A stretch of DNA of 6,263 nucleotides from CAZSTA01 sp964609495 [NCBI: uncultured bacterium] (GTDB taxonomy: Bacteria; CAZSTA01). Each line of letters opens with the position of its first letter. The stretch's first letter is position 1. The notes beneath the pieces were generated by a model, which ran no database searches, was not told the DNA's origin, and saw only the letters and a program-made list of their open reading frames with translations. The position numbers were made by a program, and so were the translations under genes. Location of the stretch: positions 1 to 6,263 of the forward strand of contig CAZSTA010000209.1 in the NCBI GenBank assembly GCA_964609495.1. The letters are read 5' to 3'. Positions 1 to 6,251 of the stretch are shown in pieces.

Positions 1-1
1 T

Positions 2-2515
2 GGTATGTCCTCCTTGGGGGAAGCCACCACTCCAGTTCCAATACATCGGTTGCTCGGCTACTATCGGGGCACTCGTTGTTATCTTGGCACAGAAGGCATC
101 TTCCAAGCCGGGGAGGAGATGAGCCGCTATCGTCTTTCGAGCATAGGGATTGATAAATCCACTATCTACTACCATTCCTCCACCCTCCTTGAAGAAGGTA
201 GCGGTGTATTTTATGGAAGAAGCACTAGAGTTAGTCATCATCACATAAGTTTGCCAGCCACTCTTTCCATATCCCTGTCCAAAATACCAGTTATATGTTG
301 TCAAACCAAAGGTCTCTGCGCACGCCTCATTCGAGTAGCCAGTATATGTCGTTTCCCAGTAGGCTCTGACTTTATAGCAGTAGGTACTTTCAGAGAGGAG
401 ACCGGAGTCGGTGTAGTTGGTAACATTAGCTCCTACTGTTATTAACAGGGAATAATCCATCTCTCCTGGCCCTTTCCTCCATATCTCGAAGCCAGTCTCT
501 CCATCGGAGTTATCGGTCCACTCTAGATATATCTCGCTATCTGAGAGCGCTGTAGCCTTGAGATTCGTCGGGGGATCAAAGTCGGCAGTATATTTTAGTA
601 TTACTCCTCTCCAGCCGACTGCCCAACCACTGAACTTATGGATGAAATGAACGCTATATAATTCGCCTTTATTCTCATAAGGAAACTCTTGATTGTTGGT
701 CCAAGTATTTCCTCCGTCCTCAGTATATAAGATAACCTCTGCCCCAGGATTCACTCCGCTTGCTTCCTGTCCTCCCACAACCCAACCAATGTTATCATCA
801 GCGAAGTAAACACCATATAAGGATTTGGTGGTGCCTACATAAGGGGAGTAATTTCCGTCAGGCTCATTCCAATTCTCTCCTCCATCTGTACTCTTTTTAA
901 TAACTGCTTGAGGGCTCGTGCTTACCACCCAGCCGGTAGTCAAACTGGAGAAATGGACTCCTCTTAGTTCTTTTGTGGTAGCGGGATATAGGATCCAGCC
1001 ACCAGTATCATAAACGTATACTGATCCAGATTTTGCCACTGCCCACCCATGGTCTGCATCGGCAAAGTAACATCTAAATAGGTCGGGAACTCCAGCAGTT
1101 GTGGCACTCCAATTACTACCGTTGTAATGAACAATGACATTTTTGCCCACTGCCCAACCATCGTTAGCAGCTAGGAAGAAGACATCCCGGAGATCTTCAG
1201 TAGTGTTACTAGTTTGATTTGTCCATGAGGAACCGCCATCGTTAGTATAGATAATTATACCTCCATGTCCTACTACCCAACCATTGTTCTCATCTAAGAA
1301 GAAGACTCCCTCTAAGGGTTTATTAGTTTTGCTATCTTGGATATCCCAGTTATCGCCTCCATCTGTGGTGTGCAAGATGATCCCATCAGCACCCACTGCC
1401 CAACCATTATCATTATCAATAAAATGAACATCCAGAAGATCGTTGGAGGGGTCCTTTTGAAATTGCCAATTAAACCCTCCATCAAGTGTCTTCAGAATTA
1501 CACCATACCAGCCTACGGCAAAACCGACTGTGGAACTTATAAAGTATACTCCCTCTAAGTTATTATAAGTTGTTAAACCGGTTAAAGAGGAGTTAAGGAC
1601 TTTAGTCCAATTGACTCCCCCATTTGAAGTCCAAAGGACAGTTCCCTGATCTCCTACAACCCATCCCTTATTTGAGTCATAGAAACTCACACTCCTCAGA
1701 TGTTCAGTCACTCCACTGGTTTGCTCTACCCATGGAGGAGTTCCATTGTAGTGAATAATTTTTCCATTATTCCCAACTGCCCAGGCGAGATAGCCAGAAG
1801 CAGTATCAATATATTCGACATCTTGAAGTGTGGAAAGATAAGAGATGCCGTGGAAAACCTCAGCCCAACTCGAACCATCATAGCGATATACTTTCCCGCT
1901 CTCCCAAACTGCTAAGCCATTCCATTTGCTGGTAGGAGTATCATAATCCATAGATAAACCCTGCAATCTGAAGGAAGGTGTTAATTCTAAGCTCCAATCG
2001 GGTGGGGTATTACCACTATTAACAGCTCTTACAATTCGTCCCCCACCAGACCCCTCAGTTACGAACCAACCAGTTGTGGTGCTATCGCAGAAAACATCGT
2101 TAATATTGTCGTCACTTGGAATAATAGAAATTGGAGGATTCTGTTCCTGCCAGTTACTTCCTCCATTGTCAGTGCGCAAGACAGTCGCGGTGTTACCTAC
2201 CGCCCATCCTGTATATCCATAAATAGGCTCTGTAGCAAAGCTAATTGCATTAAGAGTTTCTGTGACACTGGGGAAGGATGTTGATGGTTGCCAGGTCGAT
2301 CCTCCATTTGTTGTATTTAAAAGTATTCCTCCATCACCCAGAGCAAATCCTCGATTTGAGTCTAAGAAGAACACATCTCTGAAGTGGGTCTTCCACATAT
2401 CAGTTCTTTGCTCTGTCCAGCTTCCTATTCCTAGAACTAGGTCAGCTTTGAAGATCAGTATTGATGTAACTAGAAACATTATTATCAAGAGATTTATTTT
2501 TCTCGTATTATTCAC
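2..2515 (-). CDS. Large secreted Ycf48/Asp-box-like propeller protein with FN3 and DUF5719-like C-terminus (partial, 3' end off window)
   Basis: The frame is open without a stop for 838 codons from GTG 2515 to the left window edge, so the C-terminus is missing. Residues 1-29 look like a signal peptide (basic MNNTRKIN, then a hydrophobic stretch LLIIMFLVTSILIF). Residues about 40-645 are 14 repeats of 37-53 residues with the core 'V.F.D...GWAVG..G.I..T.DGG..W', as in Ycf48/HCF136-like and BNR/Asp-box beta-propellers; the GW (or GF/GL/AW) positions are about 57, 104, 150, 201, 245, 285, 332, 372, 413, 454, 491, 529, 578 and 631. Residues 647-735 form a fibronectin type III domain (PPTNLKA at the start, then LEWTDNSDGETGFEIWR, later YCYKVRAY). 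Residues 740-838 resemble the DUF5719-type domain of bacterial surface proteins (WYFGQGY, later AEQPMYWNWSGG). It is probably exported and involved in binding or adhesion; the ligand is unknown. Despite the Ycf48 likeness nothing suggests photosystem assembly. An in-frame GTG at 2587 is an alternative start, but it would put 24 extra, charged residues before the signal peptide. Confidence 0.88.
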   Translation of the reverse strand, partial: MNNTRKINLLIIMFLVTSILIFKADLVLGIGSWTEQRTDMWKTHFRDVFFLDSNRGFALGDGGILLNTTNGGSTWQPSTSFPSVTETLNAISFATEPIYGYTGWAVGNTATVLRTDNGGSNWQEQNPPISIIPSDDNINDVFCDSTTTGWFVTEGSGGGRIVRAVNSGNTPPDWSLELTPSFRLQGLSMDYDTPTSKWNGLAVWESGKVYRYDGSSWAEVFHGISYLSTLQDVEYIDTASGYLAWAVGNNGKIIHYNGTPPWVEQTSGVTEHLRSVSFYDSNKGWVVGDQGTVLWTSNGGVNWTKVLNSSLTGLTTYNNLEGVYFISSTVGFAVGWYGVILKTLDGGFNWQFQKDPSNDLLDVHFIDNDNGWAVGADGIILHTTDGGDNWDIQDSKTNKPLEGVFFLDENNGWVVGHGGIIIYTNDGGSSWTNQTSNTTEDLRDVFFLAANDGWAVGKNVIVHYNGSNWSATTAGVPDLFRCYFADADHGWAVAKSGSVYVYDTGGWILYPATTKELRGVHFSSLTTGWVVSTSPQAVIKKSTDGGENWNEPDGNYSPYVGTTKSLYGVYFADDNIGWVVGGQEASGVNPGAEVILYTEDGGNTWTNNQEFPYENKGELYSVHFIHKFSGWAVGWRGVILKYTADFDPPTNLKATALSDSEIYLEWTDNSDGETGFEIWRKGPGEMDYSLLITVGANVTNYTDSGLLSESTYCYKVRAYWETTYTGYSNEACAETFGLTTYNWYFGQGYGKSGWQTYVMMTNSSASSIKYTATFFKEGGGMVVDSGFINPYARKTIAAHLLPGLEDAFCAKITTSAPIVAEQPMYWNWSGGFPQGGHT
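581..2398 (-). repeat. Fourteen degenerate propeller-blade repeats (protein level)
   Basis: This part of the large secreted gene encodes 14 related blades of roughly 37-53 residues. Most carry an aromatic or hydrophobic strand (GVFFLD, DVHFID), then GW(A/V)VG, then a strand ending in an Asp-box-like turn. Blades 1, 2, 6-9, 12 and 13 have the (D/N)GG..W turn; blades 4, 5, 10 and 11 have a Tyr-containing turn (YDGSSW, YNGTPPW, YNGSNW, YDTGGW); blades 3 and 14 are degenerate. The DNA copies have diverged enough that I see no long exact nucleotide repeats. Fourteen blades would fit two seven-bladed propellers, which is inference. Confidence 0.75.
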
Positions 2516-2526
2516 CCTCCACCTCT
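2516..2526 (-). promoter_or_regulatory. Ribosome binding site for the GTG start at 2515
   Basis: On the minus strand AGAGGTGGAGG runs directly into GTG, with GAGG six bases before the start. This supports the start that gives a conventional signal peptide. A competing site, GAGGTGAT at 2592-2599, lies four bases before the upstream in-frame GTG at 2587 and is an equally strong or stronger match to the 16S rRNA tail. Which one is used decides whether the protein has a short or a long N-region. Confidence 0.5.
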
Positions 2527-2591
2527 GGATAGATCGGTTATCTTTTTTTGAACTTTCATTACAGTTTTTTATAATTCCTTTTCTCACCTAT

Positions 2592-2599
2592 ATCACCTC
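2592..2599 (-). promoter_or_regulatory. Alternative Shine-Dalgarno (GAGGTGAT) for in-frame GTG 2587
   Basis: GAGGTGAT, an essentially perfect anti-Shine-Dalgarno complement, is followed by ATAG and GTG at 2587. That GTG is in the frame of the propeller gene and comes directly after an in-frame TAG (2588-2590), so it is the furthest possible start. Translation from here would add 24 residues rich in K, R, N and S ahead of the signal peptide. Confidence 0.45.
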
Positions 2600-2648
2600 G
2601 ATTATTATCGTAGAGTTATTGTTAAGGAGCTTATATTAACTACTATAT

Positions 2649-2654
2649 ATTATA
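2649..2654 (-). promoter_or_regulatory. Candidate -10 box (TATAAT) for the propeller gene
   Basis: The minus strand reads GGCGGGTATAATATATAG, an exact TATAAT hexamer about 60 bases before GTG 2587 and 134 before GTG 2515. No convincing TTGACA-like hexamer lies 16-18 bases further upstream; the inverted repeat GGTCT/AGACC (2667-2678) occupies that place instead. The region is AT-rich, so the match could be chance. A separate promoter here is reasonable because this gene is an envelope protein while the genes before it are housekeeping. Confidence 0.35.
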
Positions 2655-2666
2655 CCCGCCATTTGA

Positions 2667-2711
2667 GGTCTTTAGACCATTCAGCGCCACTTTATAGGGC
2701 AACCCTACGCT
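2667..2711 (-). other. Intergenic stem-loops after the ILEI-domain gene
   Basis: Two small inverted repeats lie between the TAA of the 412-aa gene and the TATAAT box. TAGGG/CCCTA (2695-2699 with 2703-2707) has a 3-nt loop and sits inside an outer AGCG/CGCT pair (2683-2686 with 2708-2711). GGTCT/AGACC (2667-2671 with 2674-2678) has a 2-nt centre. Neither is followed by a U-run on the minus strand, so a classical intrinsic terminator is not supported. They may mark a weak terminator, an mRNA processing site or, for the second repeat, an operator at the -35 position. Confidence 0.3.
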
Positions 2712-2723
2712 AAATAAGGCAAA

Positions 2724-3962
2724 TTATATGCCAATATTTAGGAGTATTATCTCCGAAGGACCGATGTTCACAGTATCCAAGGTAGTGGCTTTTTCAGCTC
2801 CCTTTACTCCGATTATGACATGCGAGTAGCGGGGGAGTCCCAATACGTTCCTACTAACACCGATACTCAGTAGGACTTCAAGCGCCCTTGCGTTTAGCTT
2901 TCCTGAAGCCTCATCCTTTACAGCAGCTACAACTATCTTACCCTTCGGGAGGGCCTCTATAAATTTAATCATCCTATAAACGTCATCGTAAGAAGCACAG
3001 GTATCGAATAATGCCACCTCCTCGATCTTTCCAGTATCAGCGTCGAGGGTCGCTAAGTTGTAGCCTCTTTGGTTGGGAGATACGTCCACTCCATTTATAT
3101 ATATATGGGCGAAGTTCCCCGAAGTAAAGCCAGCGCTCTGGACTATAATATTGGCTGGGGAGATAACATCGGTCCTTCCTATTTTCCCATCGGTTATAAT
3201 CTTAACTCCCGCGAGCTTCAAAAAAGTTACTATTTGTTCTAGGGAAAATTTCTCTATAGCCCCTCGGAAGTCGGAAGGAACGATATCCATCTTGATCATC
3301 GAATCATAGATTAGCTCGGTAGTCCTCTCATCGATCTTAGAAGGATCTATGTCTAGTTTGAAGGAGGAAAGTTCAAGCGATTCTTCAAATTGGACTAAGG
3401 TCTCATCTAGCATATTCTTCTTAGCGTAAACTTCCCCTAGAAAGAAGTGCGCTTGGACATCCTTTGGATTCTTCGCTATAGCTTCTCGATATACTCTTAG
3501 AGCCTCGTCCCAGGTCTTCTTCACCTCAATGGATATCACTGTCCCCACTAGCTTAAGCTCAGGAGTCTCGACAGGCATTGTTATTCCCATCTTGATTTCC
3601 TCTTTGGGCTCGACTAACTTTTTTATATAGAAATCTTTATTCTCCGGATGAGGAATCAATTTTATTTCACCCGTGGAAGAGATTAGAGGTATCTCTGTTG
3701 GCTTAGAAGTAGCGGAAGGAAATTCCTTTTCTATAATAGTTGCTATCTCTGGTCGAACATTTTCTATAACCAGGGTCAATAAAAACTCATTTTTGACTAG
3801 GTTCTGGGGAGGAGGAACAGGGGGACCAGCTCCCAGAAGCGGAGATAATACGATCAGCTTGTATAGAAATATCAGCAATAATAAAATGAAGAAAAGAAAG
3901 AATATATCTATTATACTTATTCTGCCAAACAATCTTCCCTTTTTATCTATAAATGGCATCAT
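2724..3962 (-). CDS. Membrane-anchored DUF4330-like / TPR / ILEI-PANDER domain protein
   Basis: This 412-aa protein starts at ATG 3962 with AGGAG seven bases ahead. Residues 1-15 (FIDKKGRLFGRIS) and a strongly hydrophobic segment at about 16-38 resemble the start of DUF4330 proteins, giving one N-terminal membrane anchor; a Pro-rich linker (about 46-53) follows, then a beta-rich part to about 147. Residues 151-200 form a TPR-like helical pair (WDEALRVYREAIAKNP, then AHFFLGEVYAKKN). Residues 203-265 are a linker I do not recognise. Residues 270-412 match the ILEI/PANDER (FAM3-type) domain: IIVQSAGF, FAHIYINGVD, RGYNLATLD, FDTCASYDD, a helix with FIEALPKGKIV, then VAAVKDEAS, RALEVLLSIG and HVIIGVKGA. 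In animals this fold occurs in FAM3 proteins and POMGNT1, where it can bind carbohydrate. I infer an envelope protein with the ILEI domain outside the membrane; its ligand is unknown. It follows ispG by 48 bases on the same strand and may be in the same transcript. Confidence 0.85.
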   Translation of the reverse strand: MMPFIDKKGRLFGRISIIDIFFLFFILLLLIFLYKLIVLSPLLGAGPPVPPPQNLVKNEFLLTLVIENVRPEIATIIEKEFPSATSKPTEIPLISSTGEIKLIPHPENKDFYIKKLVEPKEEIKMGITMPVETPELKLVGTVISIEVKKTWDEALRVYREAIAKNPKDVQAHFFLGEVYAKKNMLDETLVQFEESLELSSFKLDIDPSKIDERTTELIYDSMIKMDIVPSDFRGAIEKFSLEQIVTFLKLAGVKIITDGKIGRTDVISPANIIVQSAGFTSGNFAHIYINGVDVSPNQRGYNLATLDADTGKIEEVALFDTCASYDDVYRMIKFIEALPKGKIVVAAVKDEASGKLNARALEVLLSIGVSRNVLGLPRYSHVIIGVKGAEKATTLDTVNIGPSEIILLNIGI

Positions 3963-4010
3963 TTATTTACTCCTGAGTTTTGTTGCCAGCGAAAGTTTCC
4001 TTATTAAAGA

Positions 4011-5066
4011 TTAATGAGTTAGCAAGCTCTCTACTTCCGTCAATAGAGCTTCCACTAGATCTTCCTCTTTCACTTTTCTGATGACTTTCCCTTTCCTGAA
4101 TAGCGCTCCTGAGCCTCTTCCTCCAGCGATCCCTACATCCGCCTCCTTAGCCTCTCCTGGGCCATTTACTACGCAACCCATAATTGCGATCTTAATAGGC
4201 TTCTTGATATTAGCGAGTCTCATCTCCACCTGTTGAGCGATTTTGAATAGATCGATCTCACAACGACCGCAGGTGGGACACGATATCAAGGTTGCTCCCC
4301 TCTCTCTAAGTCCTAAGGACTTCAGGATCTCGAAGCCTACTCTGACCTCCTCTACCGGATCCGCGGTCAAGGAGACTCGCAGAGTATCACCGATTCCAGC
4401 GAGAAGAAGAGAGCCGATTCCCACTGCGGACCTTATCGTTCCTGACCAGGAGGTTCCAGCCTCCGTGATCCCGATATGGAAGGGATAGTCAACTTGAGAG
4501 GCGAGCAGGCGATTAGCCTCGATAGTTAATCCTATATCCGAGGCCTTCAAAGCAACTATGATATCGTGGAATCCCAACTCCTCCAGGATTTTGATCTCCC
4601 ACAAAGCACTTTCCACCATTCCCTCCGCGGTTACTCCACGATGTTTCTCGATAAGTCTTTTATCTAAAGATCCTGCATTTACCCCTACTCTGATAGGTAT
4701 TCCTATCTCCTTAGCGGCTAGAACTATCTCTGAGATCTTGCTCTTATCGGTGATATTCCCCGGATTGAGGCGGAGTCCATCTACTCCCTCCTCAATAGCT
4801 TCGAGTGCCAGCTCGGGATTGAAATGAATATCCGCGATTAGGGGGATCTTGATTCTCCTTTTTATCCCTCGCAGAGCCCTCGCGGCTTCCATATCAGGAA
4901 CTGCTACTCTTATTATCTCACAACCTGCTTCCTCCAATCGCTTTATCTGTCCAACTGTGGCGGAAACATCTCTAGTATCCGTGCAAGTCATAGACTGCAC
5001 TGATATGTCTGCATCTCCGCCTATTATCACATCGCCTATTCTAACCGATCTTGTTTTTCTTCGCAT
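4011..5066 (-). CDS. ispG: 4-hydroxy-3-methylbut-2-enyl diphosphate synthase (IspG/GcpE)
   Basis: IspG performs the penultimate MEP-pathway step, reductive ring opening of 2-C-methyl-D-erythritol 2,4-cyclodiphosphate to HMBPP, using a [4Fe-4S] cluster in the cytoplasm. The protein has 351 aa from ATG 5066, the normal length for the two-domain bacterial enzyme. The N-terminal TIM barrel shows VQSMTCTDT (23-31), [10 protein letters not shown] (75-84), RLNPGNI (99-105), VGVNAGSL (127-134) and GITEAG (199-204). The C-terminal domain carries the cluster ligands C263 and C266 ([10 protein letters not shown]), C298 ([10 protein letters not shown]) and E305, each exactly seven positions lower than the ligands of the E. 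coli enzyme (C270, C273, C305, E312). An ATG three codons upstream (5075) is possible but sits directly against GAGGA. The ATG at 5066 overlaps the ispE stop as TAATG and is ten bases from GAGG, so I prefer it. Translation is probably coupled to ispE. Confidence 0.97.
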   Translation of the reverse strand: MRRKTRSVRIGDVIIGGDADISVQSMTCTDTRDVSATVGQIKRLEEAGCEIIRVAVPDMEAARALRGIKRRIKIPLIADIHFNPELALEAIEEGVDGLRLNPGNITDKSKISEIVLAAKEIGIPIRVGVNAGSLDKRLIEKHRGVTAEGMVESALWEIKILEELGFHDIIVALKASDIGLTIEANRLLASQVDYPFHIGITEAGTSWSGTIRSAVGIGSLLLAGIGDTLRVSLTADPVEEVRVGFEILKSLGLRERGATLISCPTCGRCEIDLFKIAQQVEMRLANIKKPIKIAIMGCVVNGPGEAKEADVGIAGGRGSGALFRKGKVIRKVKEEDLVEALLTEVESLLTH

Positions 5067-5941
5067 TATAAACATTCCTCTTTAGTTAAAGTTGGTACTA
5101 CGAATACCTCTTCTACTCCTGGATAACTTCTCAGCTTAGCGGCTATAACCTCCGCTCTATCCTTGTTATAGGTTATGCCGAATACCGCCGAGCCACTTCC
5201 CGCCATTAAAGCCCCTTCTGCAGAAGCCAAGATCAACTGCTCCTTCAATTCACCTATGAGGGGATAGTTGGGGATAACAGCTCCTTCTAAATCGTTACTC
5301 AGATTTGCCACTATGCTATCTATATCATTTCTAGATAGAGCTTCCTTCATCAAATCGACTTTCCTCTCGTTGGATCTTTCCTCCAACAGATCAGATGTTT
5401 CATATACCCAACGGGTCGAAAAGGCTAACTTGGGCTTCACGAGGACTAACCATAAAGGGGGATTGGGAGAGGGCAAAGGAGTTAATATCTCACCTATCCC
5501 CTGCGCTAAAGCGGTGCCTCCTAATATACAAAAGGGGATATCCGCTCCTATCGTCCTTCCTAATCGGCAAAGTTCATCTTCACCGAAGCCCAATTGCCAA
5601 AGCGAGTTCAATCCTCTCAGAACAGCCGCTCCATCAGCGCTTCCTCCCGCCAATCCCGCCTCGGTGGGGATGTGCTTGTCGATATTTATCTTCACTCCTC
5701 TTGTTATTCCCGTGGCTTCGATTATTAACTCAGCGGCACGATAGGCTAAATTACCTCTATCGAGGGGGATGTTAGGGACATTACAAACTATCTCTATTCC
5801 TCTCTCTTTCTCCTCTAACGAGATCAGGTCGTAGAGATCGATAGCCTGAAAGATAGTTTCAAGATCATGATAGCCATCGCTCCTCTTCCCGATGATGTCT
5901 AGCACAAGATTAACTTTAGCGTTCGCCTTTATCTCAACCAT
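5066..5941 (-). CDS. ispE: 4-diphosphocytidyl-2-C-methyl-D-erythritol kinase (IspE)
   Basis: IspE is the GHMP-family kinase that phosphorylates the 2-hydroxyl of CDP-methylerythritol with ATP, the fourth MEP-pathway step. The 291-aa length is typical. Family marks are ANAKVNL with catalytic-type K9 near the start, [12 protein letters not shown] (21-32), the ATP-binding glycine loop P92[13 protein letters not shown]104, GADIPF (132-137) with the conserved catalytic Asp134, [11 protein letters not shown] (141-151) and the C-terminal glycine motif [10 protein letters not shown] (246-255). Its stop overlaps the ispG start by one base (TAATG), so two enzymes of one pathway are translationally coupled. 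The ATG at 5941 has no good Shine-Dalgarno close by: the perfect AGGAGG lies 28 bases upstream, and a TAA three codons before the ATG rules out an upstream extension. Confidence 0.97.
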   Translation of the reverse strand: MVEIKANAKVNLVLDIIGKRSDGYHDLETIFQAIDLYDLISLEEKERGIEIVCNVPNIPLDRGNLAYRAAELIIEATGITRGVKINIDKHIPTEAGLAGGSADGAAVLRGLNSLWQLGFGEDELCRLGRTIGADIPFCILGGTALAQGIGEILTPLPSPNPPLWLVLVKPKLAFSTRWVYETSDLLEERSNERKVDLMKEALSRNDIDSIVANLSNDLEGAVIPNYPLIGELKEQLILASAEGALMAGSGSAVFGITYNKDRAEVIAAKLRSYPGVEEVFVVPTLTKEECL

Positions 5942-5969
5942 ATCTTGTTAATATCTAACTGAGATAATT

Positions 5970-5975
5970 CCTCCT
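5970..5975 (-). promoter_or_regulatory. AGGAGG site stranded 28 bases before the ispE start
   Basis: AGGAGG begins directly after the TAG stop of the antitoxin-like gene. No ATG, GTG or TTG follows at normal distance, and 28 bases separate it from the ispE ATG. The bases between contain a small inverted repeat (ATCT/AGAT with a 5-base loop) that could shorten the distance if folded in the mRNA. Alternatively it is what remains of the start signal of a lost toxin gene. Both readings are inference. Confidence 0.4.
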
Positions 5976-6209
5976 CTAATTTTCCCAACTTTCTCTCTCC
6001 TGTCTGACATATTCTTGGGCTTCTATTCCTTCCCAAAGCTCAGATCCTACTCCTGCTAAATCCATAAGCTTGTGTCTCCGTGTTCTCTCTAGAGCTTGAT
6101 GACTTATATCCTCCGAAATTAAGCTGATTAGCTTAAGTTGATCAGCAACGGATAATTTTTTAGCCGCCTTTAGAACATACTCAAGAGTAACGACCTCTTT
6201 ACTTTGCAT
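5976..6209 (-). CDS. Small antitoxin-like protein, VapB-like companion of PIN-domain toxins (predicted), without an adjacent toxin
   Basis: This gene encodes 77 aa from ATG 6209, preceded by a purine-rich GGAGAAGGA ribosome site. The N-terminal half has an amphipathic helix pattern typical of small antitoxins (YVLKAAKKLSVADQLKLISL, residues 11-30), and the C-terminal half has the LAGVGSELWEGIEAQEYVRQ pattern followed by ERESW, which I recognise from small proteins commonly encoded just before vapC-type PIN toxin genes. In such pairs the toxin normally follows at once; here the next gene, 34 bases on, is ispE, so the antitoxin is alone unless a partner lies beyond the right edge. A 23-bp palindrome 20-42 bases before the start would fit autoregulation. 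The family call rests on motif memory and is moderate; the reading frame itself is well supported. Confidence 0.65.
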   Translation of the reverse strand: MQSKEVVTLEYVLKAAKKLSVADQLKLISLISEDISHQALERTRRHKLMDLAGVGSELWEGIEAQEYVRQERESWEN

Positions 6210-6228
6210 ATTTAATCCTTCTCCTTTC

Positions 6229-6251
6229 TTTATAACGTCTGACGTTATAAA
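6229..6251. promoter_or_regulatory. 23-bp perfect palindrome, probable operator before the antitoxin-like gene
   Basis: Two 11-base arms, TTTATAACGTC and its exact reverse complement, flank a single central T at 6240. The element ends 20 bases before the ATG at 6209, just upstream of the ribosome site, where the promoter core would be; each arm also contains a TATAA-like core that could serve as a -10 box. Perfect symmetry and position fit a dimeric repressor site, most simply for the antitoxin-like protein itself. No T-run follows on either strand, which argues against a terminator. The repressor identity is inference. Confidence 0.6.

Noticed and set aside
5-445. Plus-strand open frame of 146 codons
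   Set aside because: It lies opposite the FN3 and DUF5719-like part of the large secreted gene, has no recognisable motifs and no ribosome site, and the minus frame is coherent throughout.
964-1161. Minus-strand open frame of 65 codons
   Set aside because: It is out of frame with the propeller gene, whose blades 10-11 run uninterrupted through the same bases.
581-2398. Regular repeats as a possible CRISPR or DNA-level tandem array
   Set aside because: The periodicity is in the protein only; spacing varies from 37 to 53 codons and no exact nucleotide repeat units are seen.
2-2515. Photosystem II assembly role from Ycf48 likeness
   Set aside because: Ycf48-like blades are widespread in non-photosynthetic secreted proteins, and nothing else in the window is photosynthetic.
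2530-2577. Short ATG frame of 15 codons overlapping GTG 2515 (leader peptide)
   Set aside because: It lacks a ribosome site, is only 15 codons long, and the stop/start overlap (GGGTGA) can be chance.
2262-2639. Plus-strand open frame with a hydrophobic C-terminus
   Set aside because: It is antisense to the signal peptide and first blades of the propeller gene; its hydrophobicity mirrors the AT-rich spacer and signal sequence.
2667-2678. GGTCT/AGACC hairpin as an intrinsic terminator
   Set aside because: The stem is only 5 bp with a 2-nt centre and no U-run follows on either strand.
5268-5775. Two overlapping plus-strand open frames inside ispE
   Set aside because: ispE is complete with all its kinase motifs on the minus strand; these are complementary shadows.
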